From the NCBI RefSeq assembly GCF_016741935.1, contig NZ_JAERRG010000001.1:62001-126000 (forward strand): a DNA stretch of 64,000 nt, written 5' to 3'. The position numbers were made by a program, and so were the translations under genes. The notes under the pieces were generated by a model, which searched no databases, was not told the origin of the DNA, and saw only the letters and a program-made list of their open reading frames with translations. This document shows, one piece after another, positions 43,990 to 53,175 of the stretch (position 1 is the stretch's first letter; each line of letters opens with the position of its first letter). This DNA comes from Streptomyces endocoffeicus. Its GTDB lineage: Bacteria; Actinomycetota; Actinomycetes; Streptomycetales; Streptomycetaceae.

Positions 43990-44083
43990 AACCTCGGGTA
44001 AGGCTGTTCCACCGGGGCACGACGGCGAGCACGGCCGGGGCTGAGCCGAAAATCAGTCGAAGGGCAGCCCTTACACTCTCCCG

Positions 44084-45121
44084 GTGCGCAAGCTGCAGAA
44101 CGACATCGAGCGAATATGCCGGCTCGGCCTGGACTCGCGGACGCTGCGTTCCCGGGTGATGGCCCGGCTGCGCCAGGACGTCCGCTACGACGCGTTCTGT
44201 TTCGGCACCATCGACCCGTGGACGCTACTCATCACCGACGACATCTCCGGGGGAATCCCGCCCGGCAACGCGGCGCTCGCCTCGCACAACGAGTACCTCG
44301 AGGCCGACGTGGACAAGTTCGCCGATCTGGCGCGGACCGGCCGTACGGTCGGAATTCTCAGCCACAGCACGGGCGGTGATCCGCGCCGGAGCCTCCGCTT
44401 CCGCACAGTCTTGCCGATCATCGGCGCCGAGCACGAACTGCGTGCCGTCTTCCTGGCGGACGGTGAGTGCTGGGGCGCGGTGTCCCTGTTCCGGCGCGGT
44501 GAGCAGACGGACTTCACCTCGCGGGAGGCGGCGCTGGTACGCGCGCTGTCACGGCCGGTCGCGGTGGCGCTGCGCCGCGCCTGCGTCAACACGTCGCCGC
44601 CCGCGGCGCAGGGCGTGCCCGCCCCGGGCGTACTTGTGCTCGACAATGCCGGCCGCACCCTGGTCACCAATGAAACGGCGCGGCGCTGGCTGCACGAGCT
44701 TGGCACGCTGCCCCTCCACGAGGTGGCGGCGGCGGCCCGAGCGGGGCGAGGCGAGGAGGCGTATCTGCGGGTGCGGGCCCGCACCGGACGTTGGCTGTCG
44801 TTGTGGGGTTCGACGCTGAACGGGGAGCCGGACAGTGGCGCCTCGGTCGTCATCCAGCCGACACCGGTCTCCGACATCACTCGGACACTGGCCCGTGCGT
44901 ACGAGCTGACGGCGCGGGAGCGGGAGATCCTGGAACAGGTGATCTCCGGTCGGTCGTCGACGGGAATCGCCTCCGCCCTGACCATGTCCCAGTACACCGT
45001 GCAGGACCATCTGAAATCCATTTTCGCCAAGTTCGGCGTGCGCAGCCGAGGGCAATTGGTGGCGCGCGCCCTTGACATTCCGTCCGCAGACGGCGAGCCG
45101 CCGCGGACCCGGCAGCGCTGA
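44084..45121 (+). CDS. LuxR-family regulator with N-terminal GAF-like domain
   Basis: The 345-residue protein has a GAF-like sensory region (about residues 20-170) and a C-terminal LuxR HTH (LTAREREILEQVISG followed by SQYTVQDHLKSIFAKFGV, about residues 270-325). Start GTG 44084 has no ribosome site, but TACACT at 44072-44077 is a good -10 six bases upstream, so the mRNA is probably leaderless. It is divergent from the cupin/SMP-30 genes, which it may control through the intervening palindrome. Confidence 0.85.
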   Translation: MRKLQNDIERICRLGLDSRTLRSRVMARLRQDVRYDAFCFGTIDPWTLLITDDISGGIPPGNAALASHNEYLEADVDKFADLARTGRTVGILSHSTGGDPRRSLRFRTVLPIIGAEHELRAVFLADGECWGAVSLFRRGEQTDFTSREAALVRALSRPVAVALRRACVNTSPPAAQGVPAPGVLVLDNAGRTLVTNETARRWLHELGTLPLHEVAAAARAGRGEEAYLRVRARTGRWLSLWGSTLNGEPDSGASVVIQPTPVSDITRTLARAYELTAREREILEQVISGRSSTGIASALTMSQYTVQDHLKSIFAKFGVRSRGQLVARALDIPSADGEPPRTRQR

Positions 45122-45407
45122 AGGCCCAGGACCTGATCAGCCCCAACGTCATCGCCACCGAGGCGACGGCGCCTGCGACGGCGCCACAAGGCCAGGCTTC
45201 GCGCCGCCGAACAGGGGCGGGCCGGCCACCCGCTACGACAAGACGCCCCAGAGCCACCTCGCCGGACTCCACTCCCCCGCAGGTTCGCTCCTGCCCCGTG
45301 CATGTCCATGCTGCCAACCGTTACAGCCAGGTACAGACAGCACCGCGCGTGATGCGCACGCTGATGGCCCAGGCGCAGATCGGCCGGCCCGCGCCGCGCC
45401 TCGGGTG

Positions 45408-45466
45408 CGAGCCGCGGATACGGGCCGCGGATACGAGTCGCGGATACGGGCCGCGGATGCGAGTCG
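45408..45466. repeat. 13-bp tandem repeat, four full units and one partial
   Basis: Four 13-bp units, CGRGYCGCGGATR, run from 45408 to 45459, alternating between CGAG and CGGG types, and a partial fifth follows. The repeat lies in the 463-bp gap 45122-45584 between the luxR and FAD oxidoreductase genes. A unit length not divisible by three argues against coding. The remainder of the gap shows no gene. Confidence 0.85.
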
Positions 45467-45584
45467 ACCGGCCGGTTGCCCGAACACGCTCGGCATCGCT
45501 GCCTCCGTGCGTTTGTGAGGATGCTGTGGGTGACAGGAAATAGGGCTTCCGGCTTCCGGAGCCCCTCCCTATCCTGCGGTCTTC

Positions 45585-47420
45585 ATGACAACGGACAACG
45601 CGCAGCAGTCCCAGGGGCACAACGGACACAGCCGCAGACGCTTCCTGACGGCGACCGGAGGAGCCGTCGCCGGAGTCGTCGGCGGGGGAACGGTCGGCGC
45701 CTTGGGGACTGCCGGCAGCGCGGCCGCGGCCTCCTCCGGCAAGCGCGTCGCCGTCCTCGGCGGCGGAGTCTCCGGCCTCAGCGCCGCCCACGAACTCGTC
45801 GAACGCGGCTACGAGGTCACGGTCTACGAGTACTACGACGCCCTCGGCGGCAAGGCCCGCTCAATGGACGTCCCCGGGACCGGAACGGGCGGCCGCAAGC
45901 CGCTTCCCGGGGAGCACGGCTTCCGCTTCTTCCCCGGCTTCTACCGGAATCTGCCGGACACCATGCGTCGCATCCCCTTCCCGGGCAACGCGAGCGGCGT
46001 CCACGGCAACCTCCGCGGCGGTACGGAGGCGTTGTTCGCGCACGGCTCGGGCCGCCCGGACCTGCACTTCCCACTCCGCCGGGCCACCACCCCGCCCGCC
46101 CCCGGTGACCTCACCCCGTCCTGGATCCGCGACCAGATCCTGTCGGTGCTGGACCTCGCCACTCACCTGCCCGCCGACGAGGCCGTCTACTTCGCCGACC
46201 GCCTCCTGGTCCACCTCACCAGTTGCGACGCCCGCCGCGAGGACCAGTGGGAGAAGGTCGCGTGGTGGGACTTCATCCGGGCCGGCGAGATGAGCCGCGA
46301 GTACCAGGTGCTCCTCGGCATCGGCCAGACCCGCAACCTCGTCGCCACCCGCGCCGAGATCGCCTCCACCCGTACCGTCGGCCGCGTCATCATCGAGGCC
46401 CTCCTCCTGTGGGGCCTGCTCGGCCGCGGCATGGACGGTGACGGGGACATCGACCGGGTGCTGAACGCCCCGACCAGCGAGGCGTGGATCGACCCCTGGG
46501 AGAGGCATCTGCGCTCCCTGGGCGTCGAGTTCGTGCTCGGCACCGAGGTCCGTGAGGTGGTGTACGGCGACGGCCGGGTGACCGGCGTACGGGTGGCGGC
46601 GCGCGACGGCAGCCGGCAGCGCACCGTCACCGCCGACCACTACGTCTCCGCCCTCCCGGTCGAGCACGCGCGCGCGACCTGGGGCCCGGCCCTGCGCGCC
46701 GCCGAGCCGCAGCTCGGGCGGTGCGACGCGCTGAAGACGGACTGGATGACCGGCGTGATGTTCTACCTGCGCACGCCCACCCCCGTCGTGCACGGTCACA
46801 TCAACTGCATCGACTCCCCGTGGGCGGTCACCGGAATCGGCCAGACGCAGTTCTGGGACGTACGGGACTTTTCGCGCGACTACGGAGACGGGCAGGCCCA
46901 TGAGTGCCTGTCCACGATCATCTCCGAGTGGGACAAGCCCGGCATCCTGTACGGCAAGACGGCCCGTGAGTGCACCAAGGACGAGATCGTCGCCGAACTG
47001 TGGGCCCAGCTGAAGGACGGGCTGAACGACTCCGGCAAGACGACACTCAGGGACGAGGACCGGCTCGGCTGGTTCATGGACCCGGCGGTGACAGGCCTCG
47101 GCGGCCCCGACCCACGGAACCGCGAACAGCTCCTCATTCACCCCACCGGCACCCTCTACAACCGCCCGTCGGCGAGGACAGCGGTGCCGAACTTCTTCCT
47201 CGCGGGCGACTATGTCCGTACGGATGTGGACCTGGCGACCATGGAGGGCGCCAACGAGTCCGCGCGACGCGCCGTCAACGCACTCCTGGACGCGGACAAT
47301 TCGGGCGCCGAGCGGTGTCACATCTGGGAGTTGTTCCGGCCGCCGGAGATGGAACCTCTGAAGCGGATCGACGAGGTGCGCTATCGACTGGGGCTGCCCA
47401 ACACCTTCGACCTGGGGTAG
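45585..47420 (+). CDS. Tat-exported FAD-dependent amine oxidase/phytoene-desaturase-like oxidoreductase
   Basis: The 611-residue protein begins with a twin-arginine signal (SRRRFLTATGG, hydrophobic stretch, AAAASS cleavage region). The FAD Rossmann motif VAVLGGGVSGLSAAHEL lies near residue 53. PGEHGFRFFPGFY near 105 and the C-terminal FLAGDYVRTDVDLATMEGANESAR are typical of phytoene desaturase/hydroxysqualene dehydroxylase-like enzymes. Export is unusual for a carotenoid enzyme, so the substrate may be a cell-envelope isoprenoid or an exogenous compound. No carotenoid or hopanoid genes adjoin. A hairpin follows the stop. Confidence 0.87.
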   Translation: MTTDNAQQSQGHNGHSRRRFLTATGGAVAGVVGGGTVGALGTAGSAAAASSGKRVAVLGGGVSGLSAAHELVERGYEVTVYEYYDALGGKARSMDVPGTGTGGRKPLPGEHGFRFFPGFYRNLPDTMRRIPFPGNASGVHGNLRGGTEALFAHGSGRPDLHFPLRRATTPPAPGDLTPSWIRDQILSVLDLATHLPADEAVYFADRLLVHLTSCDARREDQWEKVAWWDFIRAGEMSREYQVLLGIGQTRNLVATRAEIASTRTVGRVIIEALLLWGLLGRGMDGDGDIDRVLNAPTSEAWIDPWERHLRSLGVEFVLGTEVREVVYGDGRVTGVRVAARDGSRQRTVTADHYVSALPVEHARATWGPALRAAEPQLGRCDALKTDWMTGVMFYLRTPTPVVHGHINCIDSPWAVTGIGQTQFWDVRDFSRDYGDGQAHECLSTIISEWDKPGILYGKTARECTKDEIVAELWAQLKDGLNDSGKTTLRDEDRLGWFMDPAVTGLGGPDPRNREQLLIHPTGTLYNRPSARTAVPNFFLAGDYVRTDVDLATMEGANESARRAVNALLDADNSGAERCHIWELFRPPEMEPLKRIDEVRYRLGLPNTFDLG

Positions 47421-47431
47421 CACCCAGCACC

Positions 47432-47476
47432 GAGGTGAGCCGGACAGCGGATCGTACGACAGCGGCGGCTCACCTC
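47432..47476 (+). terminator. Hairpin after the FAD oxidoreductase gene
   Basis: A perfect 11-bp stem (GAGGTGAGCCG at 47432-47442 and its complement at 47466-47476) starts 11 bases after the stop codon. Confidence 0.6.
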
Positions 47477-47556
47477 TGCCTGCGGAGCACCCTTCGCGAC
47501 CTGCATGGACCTGCATGGACAGAAGAGGTTTGCATCACCAACACAGACAAGCGCTC

Positions 47557-47645
47557 GCACTCTCCGTGCGAGCGGAGGTGAACCGCTGCAGGGCGGTACG
47601 GAGTCGGCCATGCTGACGTGTTCTCCGTGCGAGCAGAGGTGGCCC
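47557..47645. CRISPR. Remnant type I-E-like CRISPR: two repeats and one 33-base spacer
   Basis: Repeat 1 (47557-47584) has core CTCTCCGTGCGAGCGGAGG and ends TGAACC, the form of actinobacterial type I-E repeats, with the internal CTCCG...CGGAG palindrome. Repeat 2 (47618-47645) matches in TTCTCCGTGCGAGCAGAGG but its 3-prime end is degraded, as terminal repeats often are. The period is exactly 61 bases, as expected for 28 + 33. No third repeat is found one period away on either side, and no cas gene is in the window. It is probably an orphan relic. Confidence 0.5.
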
Positions 47646-47953
47646 AACGATGGTGGTCCTGGGTGTCACCGCGACGAGCCGACCGGCTGAGTTGCCGGAC
47701 TGGCCAGATCGCTGGTCGGACGGCCTCGCCCACGACAGGATGCCGCCATGCGCGACGCTGACGAAGAGTCCGAGCTGCCCGAGCCGCTATCTGCCCCGCC
47801 CCGACCTCCACTACGACCAGGCAGCCGCCCTCGGCACGCTCCTATCGCTCGACACCAGGCTCGGCACCGGCCAGGCGGCCCGGTCCCTCACCCCGGACGG
47901 CCTCTGGCAGCAGGGGATCGACGGACCACCCAGCAAGGTTTCCCATGGGTTGC

Positions 47954-48235
47954 CAGGCGTTCGCCGATCCCCGCGTTGCGGCCGGCGGCGACGGCCGTGA
48001 GCGACAGATCGACGGCAGCCGATTCGGCGATCCAACTGCGGCCCACGCGGATTCCCGCGAGGACGGCCGGCGTGCTCAGATCCTCGGCGAACACCACGGT
48101 GTGCGGGATGCCGATCTGACCTTCAAGGTGGGTGTCGCTGTTGCCCATGGCCGGCTGCCAGCGCCCCGCATGTATTCCCCCACCAGTCCTCGACTCCACC
48201 CATGTACGGACAGTCGGTGGCGCATTCGTAGCACC
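47954..48235 (-). pseudogene. Frameshifted fragment of a PHP-domain (CehA/McbA-like) metallohydrolase
   Basis: Read leftward, one frame (about 48235-48145) encodes GGVEDWWGNTCGALAAG. A second frame (from 48148) continues MGNSDTHLEGQIGIPHTVV and RVGRSWIAESAAVDL to about 47954. This is the C-terminal GNSDxHxxxQxGxPHxVV...GRSWIAESAA pattern of CehA/McbA PHP hydrolases. A frameshift separates the segments, and I find no intact N-terminal metal-binding half, so the gene is dead. Confidence 0.6.
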
Positions 48236-48908
48236 GTTCCCAGGCTCCTGCCTCGACGGCAGCGTGGCTGACGGAGTAATGGGAGACCGAAGCCGTGGGT
48301 GGTGCTTGCGGAGCCAGAAGTCCGCACCGATCTCGGTGATCAGGAGGTCGCCGCCGCCAGCCTTGTCCTTGTTGCGCGTGAGTGCCGTGAAACCACGCGA
48401 GCCCACCCCATAAGCGGGGTGGGCTCGTTTCTGAGCGCCGGGCAGGCCTTGCACCTGCATCTCCCCGCAGGAAGCGGGGCGTCTTTCCTTGGACCACCAA
48501 CGCGTAACCGGCTGCCCGGAGTTCGGGCGGCTACAGCAAGATCAAGTGTAGCGCACGACCTCGGCCAGATGACCCTCTTCCTTCGTCACCGCGAGGCGAC
48601 GGAATGGCCGAGTGGCCTGCCTGCGCGGCGCCAGTACCCACGGCGCCGAGCTGACCGCGCAGGCGATCGCCGTCGGCGCCGCGGCCCGTCCCTCACCAAC
48701 GTCGTGGCCACCCTGGAACCGGTCAGCTCACAGGACCGGGCGCCCGCGCATGGGCAGGATCCCGTTCGCCTTGCTGCCGCGGCCGGAGTTCCCGCGCCGC
48801 GCTCCCCTGCGGGCGCCGCCGATCTGACCGGACCGGCGAAGGCCGTCTGATCGCCACCAGCTGTTCCTCGGCATGTGCACACCGATACCGGTAGCGGTAG
48901 TGGGTGTC
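48236..48908. other. Non-coding stretch with hairpins
   Basis: I can support no gene here. The open frames are arginine- or alanine-rich shadows without family sequence. Two hairpins occur at 48399-48426 and 48463-48479. Confidence 0.5.
48399..48426. terminator. Perfect 11-bp hairpin
   Basis: GAGCCCACCCC (48399-48409) and its exact complement (48416-48426) flank a six-base loop; GTTT follows. A second, smaller hairpin (CCCCGC-AGGAA-GCGGGG, 48463-48479) followed by CGTCTTTCC lies 36 bases on. Both look like terminators, but no gene ending here survives. Confidence 0.55.
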
Positions 48909-49814
48909 TCAGCGGTCCCGGCCCTGGATCTGTGCGGCGGCGCGGTGCAACTCGGCAAGGACCGTTCGGACGGCCTTTCGGGCGGTGCGCTCGGGCCGGT
49001 GGAGGACGTCGATGTCGCGTCGAGCGTGTACTTCGCTCAGCGGCCTGAGGACGACATCGGGGTGCGGCCGGGCAGTCCAGCGGGGCATCAGCGCGATGCC
49101 GCCGCCCGCGGCGACAGCCTCGGCCACCACCGCGAATTCGTTGATGCGGTGGACGATGTCGAGTCGGCGGTTGGCGACGCCGGCGATGGCCTCGATGGTG
49201 GACATCAGCGGGAAGCCGTCGTGGACCGTGATCCACGGCTGGTCCGCCACGTCCCGCGGCGTAAGGAGCGGCTTGGACGCCAGCAGATGGCCGGCTGGCA
49301 GGGCGACGTCGAGGGGCTCGCGCAGCAGCGTGGTGGAGGTCACGGTGCGTGGCCATGAGGGGCCGTGGTCGAGGCGGTGGGCGAGCACGAGGTCGTAGTG
49401 ACGGGTGAGGGCGGGGAAGCGGTCCTGGGCGACGTCCTCGTCGGCGAGCGCCGGGCGGGGGCGGCCGGGGTGGGCGAGGCTGCGCAGCAGAGGCGGGAAG
49501 AAGGCGGACGCCGCGCTGTGGAATGCGGCCACCGATACGTCGCCGTCGGGTTGGCCGGCGAAGTCGGTGATCACGTGCCGGGCCTGGGCCAGGGCGGTCT
49601 CGACCTTGATGGCCGCCGCGGCCAGGGCCTGCCCGGCGTCGGTCAGTACCACCCGGCGTCCGGCGCGTTCGGTGAGCGGGACGGGGATCGAGCGCTGCAG
49701 CAGCCGCAGCTGCTGCGAGATCGCGGAAGGCGTCACGTGCAGTGCCTCGGCGACCGCGCTGACGCTGCCCAGGTCTCCCAGTTCGCGCAGGATGCGCAGC
49801 TGCCGTTCATCCAC
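48909..49814 (-). CDS. LysR-family transcriptional regulator
   Basis: The 301-residue protein has the N-terminal winged HTH (GSVSAVAEALHVTPSAISQQ, residues about 17-37) and a periplasmic-binding-like effector domain. It is divergent from an EamA transporter with an 80-base gap that contains a 17-bp palindrome fitting a LysR site, so it most probably activates or represses that transporter/YbaK pair. Confidence 0.9.
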   Translation of the reverse strand: MDERQLRILRELGDLGSVSAVAEALHVTPSAISQQLRLLQRSIPVPLTERAGRRVVLTDAGQALAAAAIKVETALAQARHVITDFAGQPDGDVSVAAFHSAASAFFPPLLRSLAHPGRPRPALADEDVAQDRFPALTRHYDLVLAHRLDHGPSWPRTVTSTTLLREPLDVALPAGHLLASKPLLTPRDVADQPWITVHDGFPLMSTIEAIAGVANRRLDIVHRINEFAVVAEAVAAGGGIALMPRWTARPHPDVVLRPLSEVHARRDIDVLHRPERTARKAVRTVLAELHRAAAQIQGRDR

Positions 49815-49821
49815 TCTGACA

Positions 49822-49838
49822 GTGTAGTTCTGCTACAC
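49822..49838. promoter_or_regulatory. LysR binding-site candidate
   Basis: GTGTAG-TTCTG-CTACAC is a perfect palindrome including the T-N11-A form of LysR boxes. It lies just upstream of the lysR start and 57 bases before the EamA start. Confidence 0.65.
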
Positions 49839-49894
49839 CTTAGCTTTAGTAGTTGGTTGTAGCCTTCAACATACTGGTGGGGCAGCGTGGGGGC

Positions 49895-50830
49895 ATGCAT
49901 GTTGCCCGCCGCACCGATGCGGTACTTCTCCTGGTCGCGCTGGTCTGGGGTTCCAGCTATCTCGCGGCCAAGACGGCCACCGTCGCACTCCCGGTCCTGG
50001 CGGTCCTGTTCGCCCGGTACGCGATCTCCGCGCTCGCGTGTGGAGCCCTGGTCACCTCCCGCCGCTACAGGCGCCGCTGGACCCGCGCGGAGGTCCGCGT
50101 CGGGTCGCTGCTGGGAGTCACCCAGGCGGCCGTGCTCGTGCTGGAGACCTACGGGGTGGCGCACACCAGCGCCGCCAACGCCGGGCTGATCATCAGCCTG
50201 ACCATCGTGCTGACACCGCTGCTGGACCGCACCGGCAGCCGCCGGCTGCCGTGGACGTTCTTCCTCGCCGCCGGACTCTGCGTTGTGGCCGTCGGGCTGC
50301 TCACTTCCAGCACCGGGCTGCACGCACCACGACTCGGAGACGTGCTGATGCTCGCCGCCGCAGTCGTCCGGGCCGGGCACGTCGCTCTCGTCGGACGGCT
50401 CACCGCGGGCCGTCCCATGGACTCGCTGCACCTGACGACCGCCCAGACCGTCGTCGGCTCGGCCCTGTTCCTGCCGCTCGCCGTTACCCACCTGCCTGAC
50501 CTGGTCCACAGCAGTGTCACCACCTGGACCCAGCTGATCTATCTCGCCCTGTTCTGCAGCGTGTTCGCCTTCCTCGCCCAGACCTGGGCAGTGCAAGGCA
50601 CTTCCGCCAGCCGGGCCAGCCTGCTGCTGGGCACCGAACCGATCTGGGCTGTCGCCATCGGGATCAGCCTCGGCGGCGAACGGCTCACCCTCTGGGCCAC
50701 TTTCGGCGCCGTGCTCATGGTCGCCGGAACCTATTGGGGCCAGGCCATCGAACGCACCCACCGCACCACCACAGCGAGAACCGGGAAAGAGGATGAAGCG
50801 TGCCCGACAATGACACCTACCAGCGCCTGA
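49895..50830 (+). CDS. EamA/DMT-family transporter
   Basis: The 311-residue protein has ten predicted membrane segments in two EamA halves (LVWGSSYLAAKTA at the start; the second half ends in GTEPIWAVAIGI). Members export amino acids or metabolites. I chose ATG 49895; an upstream in-frame start would add 14 residues and overlap regulatory DNA. The 3-prime end overlaps the YbaK-like gene by 31 bases. The pairing with an aminoacyl-tRNA editing domain protein suggests amino acid export, as inference. Confidence 0.87.
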   Translation: MHVARRTDAVLLLVALVWGSSYLAAKTATVALPVLAVLFARYAISALACGALVTSRRYRRRWTRAEVRVGSLLGVTQAAVLVLETYGVAHTSAANAGLIISLTIVLTPLLDRTGSRRLPWTFFLAAGLCVVAVGLLTSSTGLHAPRLGDVLMLAAAVVRAGHVALVGRLTAGRPMDSLHLTTAQTVVGSALFLPLAVTHLPDLVHSSVTTWTQLIYLALFCSVFAFLAQTWAVQGTSASRASLLLGTEPIWAVAIGISLGGERLTLWATFGAVLMVAGTYWGQAIERTHRTTTARTGKEDEACPTMTPTSA

Positions 50831-51321
50831 TCACCCTGCTCGAGACCACCCAGACGCCCTACCGGCTCATCGATCACGAACCGGACGGCACCACGGACTC
50901 GGTCAGCGCCCTGCGCGGACACCCCGCCTCCCAGGCAGCGAAGTGCATCGTCCTCAGAGTGAAAACCGACAAGAAGACCACCCGCCATGTGCTGGCGGTC
51001 GTCCCCGGCGACCGGCGCGTCGACCTGGATGCCGTCCGCACACTGTTCAACGCCCGTTATGCCGGGTTCAGCGACGCCGCCACCGCCGAACGGCTGGCCC
51101 ACTCCGTTCCCGGCACCGTCCTTCCCTTCGCCTTCGATCCCGACCTCGAACTCGTCGCCGACCCCGCAGTCGTCGCCCGACCGCAGTTCTACTTCAACGC
51201 CGCCCGCCTCGACCGGTCAGTGGCCATCTCGGGCGCCGACTACGCCCGACTCGCCCAACCACGCATCGAGCCCATCGCCGGCCCAGAGCCCGGCGAAGCC
51301 CAAGGAGCCACACCGTCATGA
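50800..51321 (+). CDS. YbaK/ProX-family aminoacyl-tRNA deacylase-like protein
   Basis: The 173-residue protein has the YbaK/EbsC editing-domain pattern: YRLIDHEPDG, ALRGHPASQAAKCIVLRV with the conserved Lys, and PFAFDPDLELVADP. The family hydrolyses mischarged aminoacyl-tRNAs such as Cys- or Ala-tRNA(Pro). GTG 50800 lies within the end of the EamA gene, so translation is coupled. A hairpin follows. Confidence 0.85.
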   Translation: MPDNDTYQRLITLLETTQTPYRLIDHEPDGTTDSVSALRGHPASQAAKCIVLRVKTDKKTTRHVLAVVPGDRRVDLDAVRTLFNARYAGFSDAATAERLAHSVPGTVLPFAFDPDLELVADPAVVARPQFYFNAARLDRSVAISGADYARLAQPRIEPIAGPEPGEAQGATPS

Positions 51322-51341
51322 GTGCAACGCCCCTCTGACCT

Positions 51342-51365
51342 GAGTGCCGGTAAACGACGGCACTC
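51342..51365 (+). terminator. Hairpin after the EamA/YbaK operon
   Basis: GAGTGCCG and its exact complement CGGCACTC flank an 8-base loop 20 bases after the YbaK stop. The remaining 51366-51706 contains no supportable gene; it probably carries the promoter of the lipoprotein gene. Confidence 0.6.
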
Positions 51366-51706
51366 TCAAGTGATCAACGCACCACCCTCGGATGATCCCG
51401 TGATCCTCGACCCCCGAGCCGTTCGGCCCGGTCACCCATGAAGTCTGCCAACGATGGCTACGCGTCCTGCGGACATCGATGGCCTCCCATACCGAAGCGG
51501 CCGAAGGCTGAACGACAAGCGGTGTGGGCCGGGCGTTCTTGCGGCCCGGTGGCCGCCCGCGGACCGGCCTCACCCGTTCGCGTGCGGTTTGTTTGCGGAA
51601 CGTGAGTGAGGCGTTTCCGACACGTCAGCGGCCCCGGGAAAAGTGGTGTGCACACCGCGGGAGCCGCCGAAGACAACTCCCGCACGAAACGCAGGGGAAC
51701 CCGATC

Positions 51707-52399
51707 ATGCGTACTTCCCGGATTCGTACCGCCACCCTGGCCGCCGTCACCGCCGCGCTGGCGCTGGGCCTGACCGCCTGCGGCGGCGCCGACGGCGACT
51801 CGAAGGCGGCGGGCGGCGACAACACCTCCGGTTCCGCGCAGAGCCGGTCCGCGTCCAACGGGGACGGCAAGGGCGGCGCCGAGCAGGCCAACAGCGGCGA
51901 TGACACCAAGGCGGGCACGCGCTCGAAGACCGCCCCGGGCGGGACGGACGAGGTCGCGAACAAGGCCACAACCGTCGGCGCCCAGCAGTGCCGCGGCGAT
52001 GAGATGCTGGTCACCGCGGTGCACCGGCTCGCCGGGCAGCAGGGCGACCACCTGCTGGTCACCGCCTCGAACGAGGGCACCAAGCCATGCTGGGTCACCT
52101 CGTACCCGGCCGTGAAGCTCGGCGACGATGACGCTGTACTGCCGCACTCGAAGAAGGACAACCCGGGCGGCGACAAGCGCATCACGCTCCAGCCCGGCGG
52201 CAAGGCATACAGCGCGGTGAACCTCTTCGACTACGGCTCGGAGAACCAGACGGCGCAGTCGTTCGCCATCGCCCTGCGCGGCGCGGACGGTGACGACGGC
52301 CCCTTCTACTCCGTCGGCTCCAAGGGTGAGAAGCCGCAGTTCAGCTGGAACGAGGCCGACGTGCTGAACTGGAACACCGAGAAGCCGTACGACTTCTGA
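51707..52399 (+). CDS. DUF4232-type secreted lipoprotein
   Basis: The 230-residue protein has a lipoprotein signal peptide with lipobox GLTAC (Cys25). A low-complexity Gly/Ser/Asp/Lys linker follows to about residue 90, then a DUF4232-like beta domain (LLVTASNEGTKPCWVTSYP, ITLQPGGKAYSAVNLFDYG). These are common surface proteins of streptomycetes with no known function. A ribosome site GCAGGGG lies upstream of ATG 51707. It appears to be a single-gene unit. Confidence 0.85.
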   Translation: MRTSRIRTATLAAVTAALALGLTACGGADGDSKAAGGDNTSGSAQSRSASNGDGKGGAEQANSGDDTKAGTRSKTAPGGTDEVANKATTVGAQQCRGDEMLVTAVHRLAGQQGDHLLVTASNEGTKPCWVTSYPAVKLGDDDAVLPHSKKDNPGGDKRITLQPGGKAYSAVNLFDYGSENQTAQSFAIALRGADGDDGPFYSVGSKGEKPQFSWNEADVLNWNTEKPYDF

Positions 52400-52479
52400 T
52401 GGCCCGTCGGCCAGTGACACGTCGTTCCGGACGTGCCGCACCGCACTCTGCTGGCACCTCGTCGGCGTGCCAGCGATCG

Positions 52480-52507
52480 TGTCCGGCTGGTCATGTCCGG
52501 CTGGTCA
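52480..52507. repeat. 14-bp perfect tandem repeat
   Basis: TGTCCGGCTGGTCA is present twice in tandem between the lipoprotein and SRPBCC genes; the function is unknown. Confidence 0.8.
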
Positions 52508-52611
52508 TGGGAAAGAACGCCGAGCCTGCCTCGGGCCGATGGATCACAGGAGAGCGGGCCTGGTCCGATTCGTTCAAGAGCGCGCGACGGTGGCCCGGTA
52601 CGGTCGCGTTC

Positions 52612-53025
52612 ATGAACAGCACCGGCTTGGAATCCCGCCACATCAGCATCCGCATCGACCGTCCGGCCGAGGAGGTCTATGCCTACGCCTCGGACCCGGC
52701 CCACCTGCCCGCGTGGGCCCAGGGCCTGGGCGGCACCATCGAGAAGATCGGCGATCAGTGGGTCGCGGCGTCTTCCCCCATGGGGCGTGTCGTGGTCTCC
52801 TTCGCGCCCCTGAACGATTTCGGCGTGCTCGACCACCACGTCACGCTGCCGTCCGGGATGACCGTCTACAACCCTGTCCGGGTGATCTACAACGCGACGG
52901 GGAGCGAAGTGGTTTTCACCCTTCGCAGGCAGCCGCAGATGAGCGACGCAGATTTCGAGCGCGACGCCAGCATGGTCGCCGACGACCTGGCGCGACTCCG
53001 GAAGCTGATGGAGTCGAAGAGCTGA
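52612..53025 (+). CDS. SRPBCC-family (START-like) protein
   Basis: The 137-residue protein has the helix-grip pattern of SRPBCC proteins: ISIRIDRPAEEVYAYASDPAHLPAWAQGL at the N-terminus and a C-terminal helix DADFERDASMVADDLARLRKLME. Members bind hydrophobic ligands or act as cyclases or stress proteins. ATG 52612 starts at the domain boundary; longer in-frame starts exist upstream but lack family sequence. No operon partner is evident. Confidence 0.8.
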   Translation: MNSTGLESRHISIRIDRPAEEVYAYASDPAHLPAWAQGLGGTIEKIGDQWVAASSPMGRVVVSFAPLNDFGVLDHHVTLPSGMTVYNPVRVIYNATGSEVVFTLRRQPQMSDADFERDASMVADDLARLRKLMESKS

Positions 53026-53175
53026 GGGTTTCCGCCCGAGTCGCCCTCCACGGGAGCCTCTCCGCGCGGGCGGAGGCGGTCGCCATCACGCCCACCGGCT
53101 TCCTGCACGAGGTGGGCAACCTGGCCGACGGCTCGCTCCTGCGCTACCTGCACCGGGTTCCCATATTCATGGGAC

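Noticed and set aside
48399..48426. Hairpin as part of a tRNA or an att site
   Set aside because: No T-loop, anticodon arm or CCA-end pattern could be built, and no integrase gene or second copy of the sequence was found.
47421..48908. A fuller CRISPR-Cas system around the two repeats
   Set aside because: Positions one period upstream (47496) and downstream (47679) do not match the repeat, and no cas-like protein is encoded nearby.
48586..49356. Leftward arginine-rich frame near the LysR gene
   Set aside because: It overlaps the lysR gene on the same strand in another frame and has shadow-like composition.
51366..51706. Coding sequence in the gap before the lipoprotein gene
   Set aside because: Both-strand frames lack starts with ribosome sites and show no recognisable domain.
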